From Ruminococcus_C sp963590855 (GTDB lineage: Bacteria > Bacillota > Clostridia > Oscillospirales > Ruminococcaceae), in the NCBI GenBank assembly GCA_963590855.1, contig CAVAQT010000007.1, positions 1 through 64,000 of the forward strand: 64,000 bases of DNA. The letters run 5' to 3'. Positions 1-7,704 of the stretch are shown here, piece by piece. The notes under the pieces are model-generated. The model saw only the letters and a program-made list of their open reading frames with translations. It searched no databases and was not told where the DNA came from. Position 1 is the first letter of the stretch; every line of letters begins with the position of its first letter. The translations under genes and the position numbers were made by a program.

Positions 1-171
1 ATTCTCTTTTGTTTCATTTTCAAATAAATATTTGATTTCATAAGGCGGTGGAAAGGGCATTTCATGTACCATTGCATGCTGCAACTCTCTCCACTTTGTG
101 TCGTTCATATAGCTGCACAGATTTCTTTGCTGTACGATTTTTCTTATTTTTTCCTTAAAAGTGATTGCCAT
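1..171 (-). CDS. Partial hypothetical protein (3' end outside window)
   Basis: An open minus-strand frame starts with ATG at 171 and runs off the left edge after 57 codons. The visible protein is basic at first and then reads MNDTKWRELQHAM and PFPPPYEIKYLFE. This pattern resembles a family of small uncharacterised bacterial proteins (I recall DUF6678, from memory only). It has its own promoter (-10 TATAAT at 242-247, -35 TTGTCT at 265-270, 17 bp spacer). The Shine-Dalgarno is weak (AAGAAAG). The plus-strand frame at 64-336 lies antisense to it and is less convincing. No function can be given. Confidence 0.6.
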   Translation of the reverse strand, partial: MAITFKEKIRKIVQQRNLCSYMNDTKWRELQHAMVHEMPFPPPYEIKYLFENETKEN

Positions 172-241
172 AGAAAACTTCTTTCTTCAAGAAACATGCA
201 GACGGCAAATGCCTTACCGCAATCCTGTATCCTTATTTTTT

Positions 242-270
242 ATTATACCACATTTAATCTGAAAAGACAA
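242..270 (-). promoter_or_regulatory. Promoter of the left-edge partial gene
   Basis: On the minus strand, TTGTCT (265-270), a 17 bp spacer and TATAAT (242-247) form a sigma-A-like promoter about 70 bp before the ATG at 171. Confidence 0.6.
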
Positions 271-308
271 GGCAAGTATACACAGTTCTTGAAACTATCC
301 ATAAAAGA

Positions 309-343
309 AAAACTCTCAAGAGCGTTTATGCCTTGAGAGTTTT
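309..343 (-). terminator. Terminator after metE
   Basis: The inverted repeat ACTCTCAAG / CTTGAGAGT has a loop of about 11 nt and is followed on the minus strand by a T-rich tract. It lies 25 bp beyond the metE stop codon. T runs on both sides could let it work in either direction. Confidence 0.8.
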
Positions 344-367
344 CGTTTCGTTATTGTGAATCCGATC

Positions 368-2644
368 TTAGTTTTCGTATTTCTCACGCAGTGCCTTGGC
401 AGCGGCAACCAGATTTTTCAGGCTGGGGATCGTTTCAGCATCGCCTCTTGTTTTCAGTCCGCAGTCTGGATTGACCCACAGCTTTTCTGCCGGGATCTTG
501 TCCAGCATTTTTAGCAGAGCAGTCTGAATCTCTTCCACAGACGGAATACGCGGCGAGTGGATGTCATATACACCAGGGCCGACTTCTGTCCGGAAGTGGT
601 TTTCTTTCAGAGCATCCAGAATGGTCAGGTCAGAACGGCTTGCTTCAAAAGTAATCACATCTGCATCCATGTCGTCGATTTCTTGAATGATATCGGTAAA
701 TTCACTGTAGCACATATGTGTGTGGATCTGTGTATCTGGTTTTACACCGCTGTGTACCAGACGGAATGCCGGAATCGCCCAATCCAGATAATCGCTCTTC
801 CAGTCAGATTTCCGAAGCGGCAGCTTTTCACGCAGTGCAGCTTCGTCTACCTGGATGGTGCGAATGCCGTTGGCTTCCAGATCAAGCACTTCTTCCCGAA
901 TGGCAAGAGCGATCTGATATGCACTTTCTTTCAGAGAAATATCCTCCCGCGGGAACGACCAGTTCAGAATTGTGACCGGCCCGGTCAGCATGCCCTTCAT
1001 CGGCTTATCTGTGAGACTCTGCGCATAAACAGACCATTTTACTGTCATCGGCTTTGCACGAGAGATGTCTCCCCAAATTACCGGCGGCTTTACACAGCGT
1101 GTGCCATAAGACTGTACCCATGCTTTTTCTGTGAAAAGATAACCGTCCAGGCATTCTCCGAAGTATTCAACCATGTCGTTTCGTTCAAATTCACCATGTA
1201 CCAGAACATCCAAACCGATTTCTTCCTGTAATGCAACACAGTCCGCAATACGCTGCTTCATGTCTGCATCGTACTGTTCCTCAGAAAGCTCGCCCTTGCG
1301 GAATGCGGCGCGTGTCTTTCTGACATCAGCAGTCTGCGGGAAAGAACCGATGGTTGTAGTAGGGAAGAGCGGCAGCTGAAATGCTTCTTTTTGCAGTTTT
1401 TCCCGTTCTGCAAATGCCGGGCATCTGACAAAATCAGTGTCAGACAGCGCTGCAACACGTTCTTGTACCGCAGCATTCTTGCCGCTTCTGGGTTCTGTGA
1501 ACAGGCGCAGATTTTCCTGATATTCTGTAGTTTCTGTGGGAACAGATGCTGTGAGGATCTTTTTGAGAGAAGCAAGCTCTGCAAGCTTCTCTTCTGCATA
1601 GGCAAAGTGCTTTTTATAGCAATCAGAGAGCTTTGTTTCATTTTTCAGGGTGTACGGCACATGCAGGAGCGAGCAGGAAGTGTTGAGTACGATCTCACAG
1701 CCGCATTTTTGCAGTGCTGTGATAATATGCAACGTGTTGGCATAGTGATTTTTCCAGATGTTTTTTCCGTTGACAACACCGGCAAAGAGCACCTTCTCCT
1801 TTGGAAAGCTGTTTTTCTCGACGAGTGCGAGACTCTCCTTGCCCTCTGTGAAGTCCAGACCGATTCCATCGAAATCCAATGCGCAAATTTCACAATAGCA
1901 GTCGCGAATATCGCCGAAATAGGTTTGCAGCAGTACCTTGACATTTTGCTTTTCCGAGAGGATCTTCTGGTAGAGCTGAATGAACAGCGCCTTGTCCTCT
2001 GCTGTCATATCCATGACCAGGCATGGCTCATCGATCTGTATCCATTCTGCGCCCAGTGATGCGAACTGCTTCAGAATGTCACAATAAGCACTGGCAGTAT
2101 CGGCTGCAAAGTCTGCCGCTGTCTTTTTGCCGGTATACTTTGCAAGCTTTAAAAACGTATAAGCACCGATAATGACCGGCTTGGTGACAACTCCATTTTC
2201 CTTTGCTTCCTGGAACAGTGCAAAGGGCTTGTTGCCGGAAAGCTGGATCGCTGTGTCATCGTCTATCTCAGGAACCATGTAGTGATAGTTGGTATTAAAC
2301 CACTTTTTCATGGCAAACGCACGGACATCGCCGGCTTCTCCCTGATATCCTCTTGCCATTGCGAAATAGGTGTCCAGTTCTGACAGATGCAGTTCCTGAT
2401 ACCGCTTTGGAATAGCATGCAGCAGGACAGCAGTGTCCAGCATACCATCATAAAAGGAGAAGTCGTTGGACGGGATCAGATCCAGTCCGCTGTTTTTCTG
2501 CACCTTTAAATTTTCCAGACGGAGCGCCGCCGCGGTTTCCTGTAATGCAGAAGCGGAGAGTTCACCTCTAAAATATTTTTCACATGCAAATTTTAATTCT
2601 CTGAGAGAACCGATTCTGGGATATCCCACAATTGAAGTTTTCAT
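368..2644 (-). CDS. metE: Cobalamin-independent methionine synthase
   Basis: Transfers the methyl group of 5-methyltetrahydrofolate (polyglutamate) to homocysteine to make methionine, in the cytoplasm, without B12. The protein is about 758 residues, the usual MetE length. It starts with SIVGYPRIGSLRELK, the folate-binding N-terminal barrel, and has a C-terminal zinc barrel with IHTHMCYSEF (His and Cys ligands), TFEASRSD (Glu ligand) and VNPDCGLKTR (distal Cys ligand). I prefer ATG at 2644 to the one at 2650, because AAAGGA then sits about 9 nt away. It is a single gene unit with an extended -10 promoter (TGCTATAAT) just upstream. No S-box or T-box leader is visible in the short 5' region. A cobalamin adenosyltransferase further along (23260) shows that B12 chemistry also occurs in this organism. 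Confidence 0.97.
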   Translation of the reverse strand: MKTSIVGYPRIGSLRELKFACEKYFRGELSASALQETAAALRLENLKVQKNSGLDLIPSNDFSFYDGMLDTAVLLHAIPKRYQELHLSELDTYFAMARGYQGEAGDVRAFAMKKWFNTNYHYMVPEIDDDTAIQLSGNKPFALFQEAKENGVVTKPVIIGAYTFLKLAKYTGKKTAADFAADTASAYCDILKQFASLGAEWIQIDEPCLVMDMTAEDKALFIQLYQKILSEKQNVKVLLQTYFGDIRDCYCEICALDFDGIGLDFTEGKESLALVEKNSFPKEKVLFAGVVNGKNIWKNHYANTLHIITALQKCGCEIVLNTSCSLLHVPYTLKNETKLSDCYKKHFAYAEEKLAELASLKKILTASVPTETTEYQENLRLFTEPRSGKNAAVQERVAALSDTDFVRCPAFAEREKLQKEAFQLPLFPTTTIGSFPQTADVRKTRAAFRKGELSEEQYDADMKQRIADCVALQEEIGLDVLVHGEFERNDMVEYFGECLDGYLFTEKAWVQSYGTRCVKPPVIWGDISRAKPMTVKWSVYAQSLTDKPMKGMLTGPVTILNWSFPREDISLKESAYQIALAIREEVLDLEANGIRTIQVDEAALREKLPLRKSDWKSDYLDWAIPAFRLVHSGVKPDTQIHTHMCYSEFTDIIQEIDDMDADVITFEASRSDLTILDALKENHFRTEVGPGVYDIHSPRIPSVEEIQTALLKMLDKIPAEKLWVNPDCGLKTRGDAETIPSLKNLVAAAKALREKYEN

Positions 2645-2746
2645 AGCCATTTTCCTTTCCGTTTTGAATTGTATTTATTATAGCATAAATTGATGGCTAT
2701 GTGGTAACTCCTGTTTTTTATTGTTGGCAATAGCTAAAAGCTATGA

Positions 2747-3136
2747 CTAGACGTGACACTTCTGGCTTACAGCTTCCGCCGCCAGACGAATCACCTCAGA
2801 ATTGGATGGTTTCCCCTGTGCATCTGAAAAGTGCCGATTGAGATGATTTTTGGCATAGGTTTTAGAAATGGCATAACGGATGGCACGCTCTATGCTGGTA
2901 CAGCTGCGGTTGTGTGCCGCGGCGATTTCTTGCAAAATCGGCATAATTGGCTGCAGGGGATCTTGCAGCGCCAATGCCACTGCTTCTTTGAGATAGCCGC
3001 AGCCTTTCAAATGCGGCAAAATGGCAAGGTCGTTTTCAATGACCTCAGAAATTGCAGAATAAAGATACGGATTCATACACATCTCCACGAAAGCAGAAGA
3101 AGCACCTTGCTGTGTGCTTCTTCTATCACGTTTCAT
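2747..3136 (-). CDS. Orphan Spo0A C-terminal-domain-like DNA-binding protein
   Basis: A 129-residue protein resembling the DNA-binding (effector) domain of the sporulation regulator Spo0A, with no receiver domain. The segment LPHLKGCGYLKEAVALAL matches the first helices of Spo0A-C. CTSIERAIRYAI matches its recognition helix (TASRVERAIRHAI in Bacillus, from memory), and KPSNSEVI its C-terminal KPTNSEFI. Residues about 25-125 cover the domain. It follows agrD on the same strand with a 152 bp gap that contains hairpins, so it may be read from the agr promoter. Without a receiver it cannot be phosphorylated the usual way. I infer a transcription factor tied to the Agr locus; its targets are unknown. 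Confidence 0.75.
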   Translation of the reverse strand: MKRDRRSTQQGASSAFVEMCMNPYLYSAISEVIENDLAILPHLKGCGYLKEAVALALQDPLQPIMPILQEIAAAHNRSCTSIERAIRYAISKTYAKNHLNRHFSDAQGKPSNSEVIRLAAEAVSQKCHV

Positions 3137-3176
3137 TTTTTCATTTTTCCTCTAAACGGAGGGCACAGTACAAAGT

Positions 3177-3259
3177 AAATGGCACACATAGGTGTGCCAT
3201 TTGTTTGGGAAGGTTCGGGCAAGTGCCGCATAGAGAATCTATCGCATTGCCCAAGAGCA
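3177..3259 (-). terminator. Hairpins between agrD and the Spo0A-C-like gene
   Basis: Two inverted repeats lie in the gap: AAATGGCACAC / GTGTGCCATTT at 3177-3202, and an imperfect stem opened by GGGCAA and closed by TTGCCC at about 3217-3252. T-tracts are weak, so this could be a leaky terminator or an mRNA-processing structure that lowers expression of the downstream gene relative to agrBD. Confidence 0.45.
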
Positions 3260-3288
3260 TGTCCGACAGGAGTGTCAGAAATGCCCTT

Positions 3289-3426
3289 TTACTTTTTCAG
3301 GTTCTGTAAAGCCTTCGGTTCCTTCGGCTGATAAGAGCCCCAGATCGATGCAGCACCGCAAGCCTTTACAGCCATTGCTTTCGCAATTTTAGCGGCAGCA
3401 TCTGCAACCATTTTTTTAGCTTTCAT
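3289..3426 (-). CDS. agrD: AgrD-like cyclic autoinducer peptide precursor
   Basis: A 45-codon gene. The product has a basic amphipathic leader (MKAKKMVADAAAKIAKAMAV), a core ACGAASIWGSY, and the tail QPKEPKALQNLKK, which matches the conserved tail of clostridial cyclic-lactone autoinducer peptides. AgrB is expected to cut before the tail and close a ring, followed by export. The start is fixed by the strong ribosome site AAGGAGGGG 8 nt before the ATG. The gene overlaps the 3' end of agrB by 11 nt, as expected for a translationally linked agrBD pair. Candidate ring nucleophiles are Cys23 and Ser27. Serine would give a five- or six-residue lactone ending at Ser31 or Tyr32; cysteine would give a ring larger than usual. 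Confidence 0.9.
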   Translation of the reverse strand: MKAKKMVADAAAKIAKAMAVKACGAASIWGSYQPKEPKALQNLKK

Positions 3427-4006
3427 GAAATCCCCTCCTTTGCATCCATTTCTCAACCATGATTAAAATCACGATTGCGATTAGCGTAGCGAAAATCAAT
3501 CTGCTGTAGTTCGGCGCGATCCGAAACAGGAACAATTCCACAAACAGCAGGAAAACATAAATTGCAACAGAATATTTTTTATGCTTTTCACATGCCTCTT
3601 TGGTGAGTGGTTTGTGTGCATTTGCCACTGGTGCAAAAAGCAGCAGTATGACAATTCCTAGTACGCCCAGAGCGCAGTTGATCCAAAAGGAAAGCACTGC
3701 ATAACGGCTGAATCCATACACCATCAAAAATGTTGCGGCGAGAACGGCATTGCATCGAAAATAGGTTGTCGCATGATAACCGCCGGTGAACTGCCGCAGG
3801 ATGATGAAAACGGCCAGAAAAAGAATACCGGATAAAACACTCTGCACCACGAGACTGATTGCAAGCACCAAAAGAATGTTCAGAACAGAGGAAAGCGTGA
3901 TCTCTACGCCGTATTGATAAATGTCTGTCTGGTCCTCCGGGATGCTCTTTTCGCGGATCAGAAAATCCACAATATGTCTTGAAAGCGACGCGATCATATT
4001 TTTCAC
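3416..4006 (-). CDS. agrB: AgrB-like membrane peptidase
   Basis: A polytopic membrane cysteine endopeptidase that processes the AgrD precursor to the ring peptide. The protein has 196 residues with about five to six hydrophobic segments. It carries the family signature RQFTGGYHA with catalytic His78 and Cys85 (RCN), at the spacing seen in staphylococcal AgrB. The N-terminus is amphipathic. The gene overlaps agrD by 11 nt and is the first gene after the LytTR-repeat promoter at 4125-4152, about 120 nt upstream. It is well separated from the sensor and regulator genes, which lie upstream and end in their own terminator. Confidence 0.95.
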   Translation of the reverse strand: MKNMIASLSRHIVDFLIREKSIPEDQTDIYQYGVEITLSSVLNILLVLAISLVVQSVLSGILFLAVFIILRQFTGGYHATTYFRCNAVLAATFLMVYGFSRYAVLSFWINCALGVLGIVILLLFAPVANAHKPLTKEACEKHKKYSVAIYVFLLFVELFLFRIAPNYSRLIFATLIAIVILIMVEKWMQRRGFHES

Positions 4007-4124
4007 ACCTCACTCCTGGGAGCATGTTTCGCGTTCCGGCAAATTGCACCCCGCAAAATGCTGCTGCACTGTCTGAAATCATGCAGTTTGTGCGAAAATG
4101 CGAAACTGGGTTTTGAACACCTAC

Positions 4125-4192
4125 ATTATAACACAGTTTTTCGCGATGTCAAGTAATTAGGGAAGTTTTGCAGCATTTAGGGAAGTTTTGCA
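4125..4192 (-). promoter_or_regulatory. agrBD promoter with two LytTR-type direct repeats
   Basis: Minus-strand promoter: -35 TTGACA (4147-4152), 16 bp spacer, -10 TATAAT (4125-4130). Immediately upstream are two identical 16 bp direct repeats, TGCAAAACTTCCCTAA, at 4177-4192 and 4157-4172. Their period is exactly 20 bp, about two helical turns, and they end 4 bp from the -35 box. This is the architecture of AgrA/LytTR-activated promoters. The inference is that the regulator at 5634-6362 activates agrBD here, closing the autoinduction loop. Confidence 0.85.
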
Positions 4193-4201
4193 TCAAAAGC
4201 G

Positions 4202-4250
4202 AAAAAAAGCACTGCCAAACGAGGTTTGGGAGCGCCTCGGGCAGTGCTTT
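4202..4250 (-). terminator. Terminator after the sensor kinase gene
   Basis: The outer stem AGCACTGCC / GGCAGTGCT encloses an inner GAGG / CCTC stem. On the minus strand it is followed by a run of T. It separates the regulator-kinase transcript from the agrBD promoter only 10 bp further on. Confidence 0.85.
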
Positions 4251-4311
4251 GGAAATTTTATTTGTATGATTCTTTTATAAAAAATACATTTTTATAAAAT
4301 CGTGTTTTGGA

Positions 4312-5637
4312 TCAATTTTCGATCTGTAGGGTCACGCCGCAGCAAAACAAATGGTTTTCGGTATAGATATCGACAAACCCATGATACTTCTTTGCGATTC
4401 GCTTTACTGTTTTCAATCCGAATCCGTGTTCGGCTTTGTTGGACTTGTTGGTTTTCAGTTCCGGCTGCAATTCATTTTCGCAGTAGGAATTTTTAATGGT
4501 AATGGCGAGGCTCTGGTTTCGCTCCGTAATCGCGATCTCAATGTACTTTGTCGTACCATCCGGGCATTTCTCCGCCGCTTCAATGGCGTTGTCCAACAGG
4601 TTTCCCAGCAGGTGACAAAGGTCGATCTCTTCGATTTGCTCGGCATGCAGATCTTTTACAGTATTGCAGAACACCTTGATGCCCAGCTTTTTCGCTGTAC
4701 TAAGTTTGGTGTTCAAAATGGCGTTGATGATGGTGTGATCGGTATTGACAGTAGAAGCCATGCTGTTGATCTGGTCGTTCATTTGCGGAAGATAAGCGTC
4801 CAGTTCTGCATACCGCTTTTCAGAGACGAGCTGCTGCACCACGCAGTAGCTTTGTTTCATATCATGACGAATCCGGCGGATCTCTTCGTATTGGTGCTTG
4901 GCGTTTTCAGCATAGTGCTTGCGATAACTGGTTTCCAACAGCAGCAGTTCATGCTCTGCCCGAACGGCATTTGCCTTGCTGAATTGAATAATCATGTAGT
5001 AGCAGATAATGTTGATGGCAGCGAGCCCCAGACACGACAGCAGCAGAAGATCGTGATGCAGCTTGGAAAACGAATAGTTTAACTGGACAACGTGGATCAT
5101 CAGAATGACGCTGAAGGAAAGGACAAAGACCACAACAATGAGCAGCCATTCCTGCGGCCGCAGCTGAATGCCGTTTTTTCGGAATATTTTTAATGTGATC
5201 CGATAGGCATACGTTACCAATAGCTGTACGGTAAGAATCATGATAAAGCGTTCCAGCGTCTGTTTGGTATAGAGATCCACCAGATTGGTGGAAGCCACAT
5301 CGCTGATAAAAGTGGTAACAAAGGCGTTGACCAATAAGATCCATAAATAGGCGAGCAAGGTCACGAAGAACACTCTGATCGGATTTCGCCGGACGAAAAA
5401 CAGTGTATAACAAAACGTAAAAATGATATAAGTCATGCCCCAGATGCCCTCATAAAACAGAAAAGCGTTCAGAGTAAAGACAATGCAGGTGTTCAAAAGC
5501 GCACCGCAGAGATAGACGATCTTGTTTTTTGTCGGCTGAAAATTATAGTCCAGAAATGCAAAGATAAAGTAAAAGACATTCAGTCCTTCATAGACGCTCA
5601 CCGCAGATTCAAAAATGTTCCAGAGGGTTTCTTTCAT
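4312..5637 (-). CDS. agrC: AgrC-like sensor histidine kinase (GHKL)
   Basis: A 441-residue membrane sensor kinase presumed to detect the ring peptide made by AgrBD. About six hydrophobic segments fill residues 15-220. A coiled linker follows, then the phosphoacceptor box RRIRHDMKQ with His258. The GHKL ATPase has an N box (LLGNLLDNAIEAAE, about 343-357) and a G box (HGFGLKTVKRIAKKYHG, about 405-420). This arrangement, with RHDMK and a short ATPase, is typical of the AgrC/HPK10 group. The start ATG overlaps the stop of the regulator gene as ATGA, so the two are translationally coupled. The order regulator then kinase, split from agrBD, differs from the staphylococcal BDCA order. Confidence 0.93.
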   Translation of the reverse strand: MKETLWNIFESAVSVYEGLNVFYFIFAFLDYNFQPTKNKIVYLCGALLNTCIVFTLNAFLFYEGIWGMTYIIFTFCYTLFFVRRNPIRVFFVTLLAYLWILLVNAFVTTFISDVASTNLVDLYTKQTLERFIMILTVQLLVTYAYRITLKIFRKNGIQLRPQEWLLIVVVFVLSFSVILMIHVVQLNYSFSKLHHDLLLLSCLGLAAINIICYYMIIQFSKANAVRAEHELLLLETSYRKHYAENAKHQYEEIRRIRHDMKQSYCVVQQLVSEKRYAELDAYLPQMNDQINSMASTVNTDHTIINAILNTKLSTAKKLGIKVFCNTVKDLHAEQIEEIDLCHLLGNLLDNAIEAAEKCPDGTTKYIEIAITERNQSLAITIKNSYCENELQPELKTNKSNKAEHGFGLKTVKRIAKKYHGFVDIYTENHLFCCGVTLQIEN

Positions 5638-6362
5638 TGGATACTCCTTAGGTATTCCGCATAGCGCTTTTGCAGTTCATTCTTGTTGCTTCGGCTCATT
5701 GGCGCAGAGATCCCGTTCACCATCATGATTTCTTCATTGGGATAGTCCGGCAGCCGGATATGACGCATGTTCACAAGCCAGCGATTGTGGACGCGGACAA
5801 AGTCATATGCCAGAAGCTGCTCTTCAAGGTCGGACAGCTTGGCGCGTACACGAAGCACCTCGCCGGTACAGCCGTAGACATCCAGATAATTGCGGTCACT
5901 TTTGATGGCTGCAATGTTGCTGATGCGAAGCTTTTTCTCCTCGCCGAAGGGCAGCTGCAAAATGATCGTTTGGTTTTGCTTCAAATGCCGAATGAGACTG
6001 TCGATGACATGGTGAATGCGCATTTGAAAAATGTCATCACAATCCTTTCGGATAAACTGAAACGGCTGAAAATCAAAAGCATCATACACGCTTTCATCGT
6101 TGGAGGTGATAAAGATGATATAGGTTTGATTTTGCATGCGGCGCATTTCCGCTGCTGCCTGAAAGCCAGTATATTCCGGCAGAATGATATCCAGAAATGC
6201 GACATCAAACGGTGATTGCTGCTGAGCTTGTATAAAATCTTTTGCGGATGTGTAACAGGAATAGCCGCATTCCAATCCATGAGATGCAAACTCCTGTCGG
6301 ATAACAGCATGCATCTTTTCCAATATGGGCAGTTCGTCGTCTACAATGGCGATTTGTATCAC
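5634..6362 (-). CDS. agrA: AgrA-like response regulator (LytTR)
   Basis: A cytoplasmic response regulator of 242 residues. The receiver domain has the acidic pair VDDE at positions 8-10 and the phosphoacceptor Asp58 in FLDIILPEYTG. The C-terminal half, about 135-240, is a LytTR DNA-binding domain, with YLDVYG, FVRVHNRWLVN and the basic end MSRSNKNELQKRY. It is the first gene of the agrA-agrC unit. The two 16 bp direct repeats before agrBD are its likely binding sites. Its own promoter is at 6438-6466 and carries no such repeat in the visible region. Confidence 0.93.
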   Translation of the reverse strand: MIQIAIVDDELPILEKMHAVIRQEFASHGLECGYSCYTSAKDFIQAQQQSPFDVAFLDIILPEYTGFQAAAEMRRMQNQTYIIFITSNDESVYDAFDFQPFQFIRKDCDDIFQMRIHHVIDSLIRHLKQNQTIILQLPFGEEKKLRISNIAAIKSDRNYLDVYGCTGEVLRVRAKLSDLEEQLLAYDFVRVHNRWLVNMRHIRLPDYPNEEIMMVNGISAPMSRSNKNELQKRYAEYLRSIQ

Positions 6363-6437
6363 ATAGCATGCTCCTTCCTGTGTTAAGACTGCGGCGGCAT
6401 CGGGAAAAGTGAAATTTTACACTGTACCGCCTCTTTC

Positions 6438-6466
6438 ATCATACCACAAAAGACACCGGAAATCAA
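6438..6466 (-). promoter_or_regulatory. Promoter of the agrA-agrC unit
   Basis: Minus-strand -35 TTGATT (6461-6466), 17 bp spacer and -10 TATGAT (6438-6443), preceded by TG (extended -10). It lies about 75 bp before the regulator start. Confidence 0.7.
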
Positions 6467-6514
6467 GCAGATCTGACAAACTTTTCCGTTTTGCAAACAG
6501 CTTCCGGAACGGAT

Positions 6515-6543
6515 TTGACATTTTGCATACCCTATGCTACAAT
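6515..6543 (+). promoter_or_regulatory. Promoter of the CobW-like gene
   Basis: TTGACA (6515-6520), 17 bp spacer and TACAAT (6538-6543), 40 bp before the start codon. It diverges from the agrA promoter. Confidence 0.8.
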
Positions 6544-6582
6544 AAAAGATGACGAAAAACAGCATCAGAAGGGATGAGAAAT

Positions 6583-7563
6583 ATGACGAAAATTGACTTG
6601 ATTACGGGAATCCTCGGCTCTGGAAAAACCACATTGATTCATCAGTACGCAGAACATCTGATCCAACAGGGAATGCGCATCGCCATTCTGGAAAATGACT
6701 TCGGCGCGGTAAATGTGGATATGGTCATGTTCCAGGATCTGAAAGGGGAGAACTGCCAGCTGGAAATGATCGCCGGCGGCGGAGATCCTTGCTGTCACAA
6801 ACGGCGTTTTAAGACGCAGCTGATCTCTCTCGGCATGCAGCACTTTGACCGGATCATCATAGAACCGTCGGGCATTTTTGATATGGATGAATTTTTTGAC
6901 ACGCTGTATGAATCGCCTTTGGATCAGTGGTTTGAGATCGGCAGCATTCTGACTGTGCTCGATGCAGAAATGCCGGAGGTGCTCTCTGCACAAATGGAGT
7001 ATCTGCTGGCATCTGAAGCAGCATGCTGCGGAAAATTGATCTTGAGCAAGTGGCAGAATCAGAAGGAGGAAACACCGGAGCATTGTACCAACCGTATCTT
7101 GAATCACCTGAACCGGGCATTGACGGGCATTCAGTGTAAGCGACAGTTTCAGCCTAAGGATGTCCTGGTGCGTGATTGGAACGCATTGACAGCGGCAGAT
7201 TACCAGGTGCTTCAAACCGCCGGCTATCGCAATTGCGACTATGTAAAACAGTTCAGCACAGAAACCATTCAGAGCGAGGTGCATTATTTCATGCATCTCG
7301 CCATTCCGGAGACGGAGATTGCACCGTTAGTGCACCGAATCTTGTCGGATTCGTCCTGCGGTAAGATCTATCGCATCAAAGGCGCGCTTCCAACGGCACA
7401 GGGCGGCTGGCTGAAAGTTAACGCTACCGCAGAAAAAACAGAGATCTCGCCGATTCCTGATGGTCAGGCGGTGCTGATCGTGATTGGCGATCATGTGCAG
7501 AAAGAAAAAATCGATGGATATTTGCAGGCGTGGAATACCGATGATGAATACGTTTCGATTTAA
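6583..7563 (+). CDS. CobW/P47K-family G3E GTPase
   Basis: A 326-residue protein of the CobW/YeiR/YciC group of P-loop GTPases, which act as metal chaperones or in metal-enzyme assembly. Walker A is GILGSGKTT (9-17). A switch segment ENDFGAVNVD follows. Where most members have a metal-binding CxCC motif, this one has GGGDPCCHKRR (Cys70, Cys71). EPSG follows near residue 93, and the guanine-specificity motif is degenerate (LSKWQ instead of NKxD). The C-terminal third (about 205-320) is a CobW_C-like domain. The ATG at 6583 is preferred over 6574 because AGAAGG then has correct spacing. A terminator follows, so it is monocistronic. The metal served cannot be told; no Zur box or metal transporter is nearby. 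Confidence 0.85.
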   Translation: MTKIDLITGILGSGKTTLIHQYAEHLIQQGMRIAILENDFGAVNVDMVMFQDLKGENCQLEMIAGGGDPCCHKRRFKTQLISLGMQHFDRIIIEPSGIFDMDEFFDTLYESPLDQWFEIGSILTVLDAEMPEVLSAQMEYLLASEAACCGKLILSKWQNQKEETPEHCTNRILNHLNRALTGIQCKRQFQPKDVLVRDWNALTAADYQVLQTAGYRNCDYVKQFSTETIQSEVHYFMHLAIPETEIAPLVHRILSDSSCGKIYRIKGALPTAQGGWLKVNATAEKTEISPIPDGQAVLIVIGDHVQKEKIDGYLQAWNTDDEYVSI

Positions 7564-7581
7564 GCGGTGTTTTACACACGC

Positions 7582-7622
7582 AAAAAGTTTCCGTATTTCA
7601 AGAAAAACGGAGAAACTTTTTG
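7582..7622 (+). terminator. Terminator after the CobW-like gene
   Basis: AAAAAGTTTC and GAAACTTTTT form a stem closed with CG pairs and a loop of about 14 nt, ending in T residues 20 bp past the stop codon. Confidence 0.75.
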
Positions 7623-7633
7623 TGCCAGCCTTG

Positions 7634-7662
7634 TAGAAAAGACAGAATTGTGCTATAATGTA
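7634..7662 (+). promoter_or_regulatory. Promoter of the large HTH gene
   Basis: TTGTAG, 17 bp spacer and TATAAT, with a TG-C extended -10 element (TGCTATAAT), about 45 bp before the ATG at 7705. Confidence 0.65.
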
Positions 7663-7704
7663 AGTGAGATAAATCAACAATTACATAAAAATGGAAGTGG
7701 AAAA

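Noticed and set aside
64..336. Plus-strand frame of 90 codons at the left edge
   Set aside because: Overlaps the better minus-strand gene and the metE terminator; no ribosome site.
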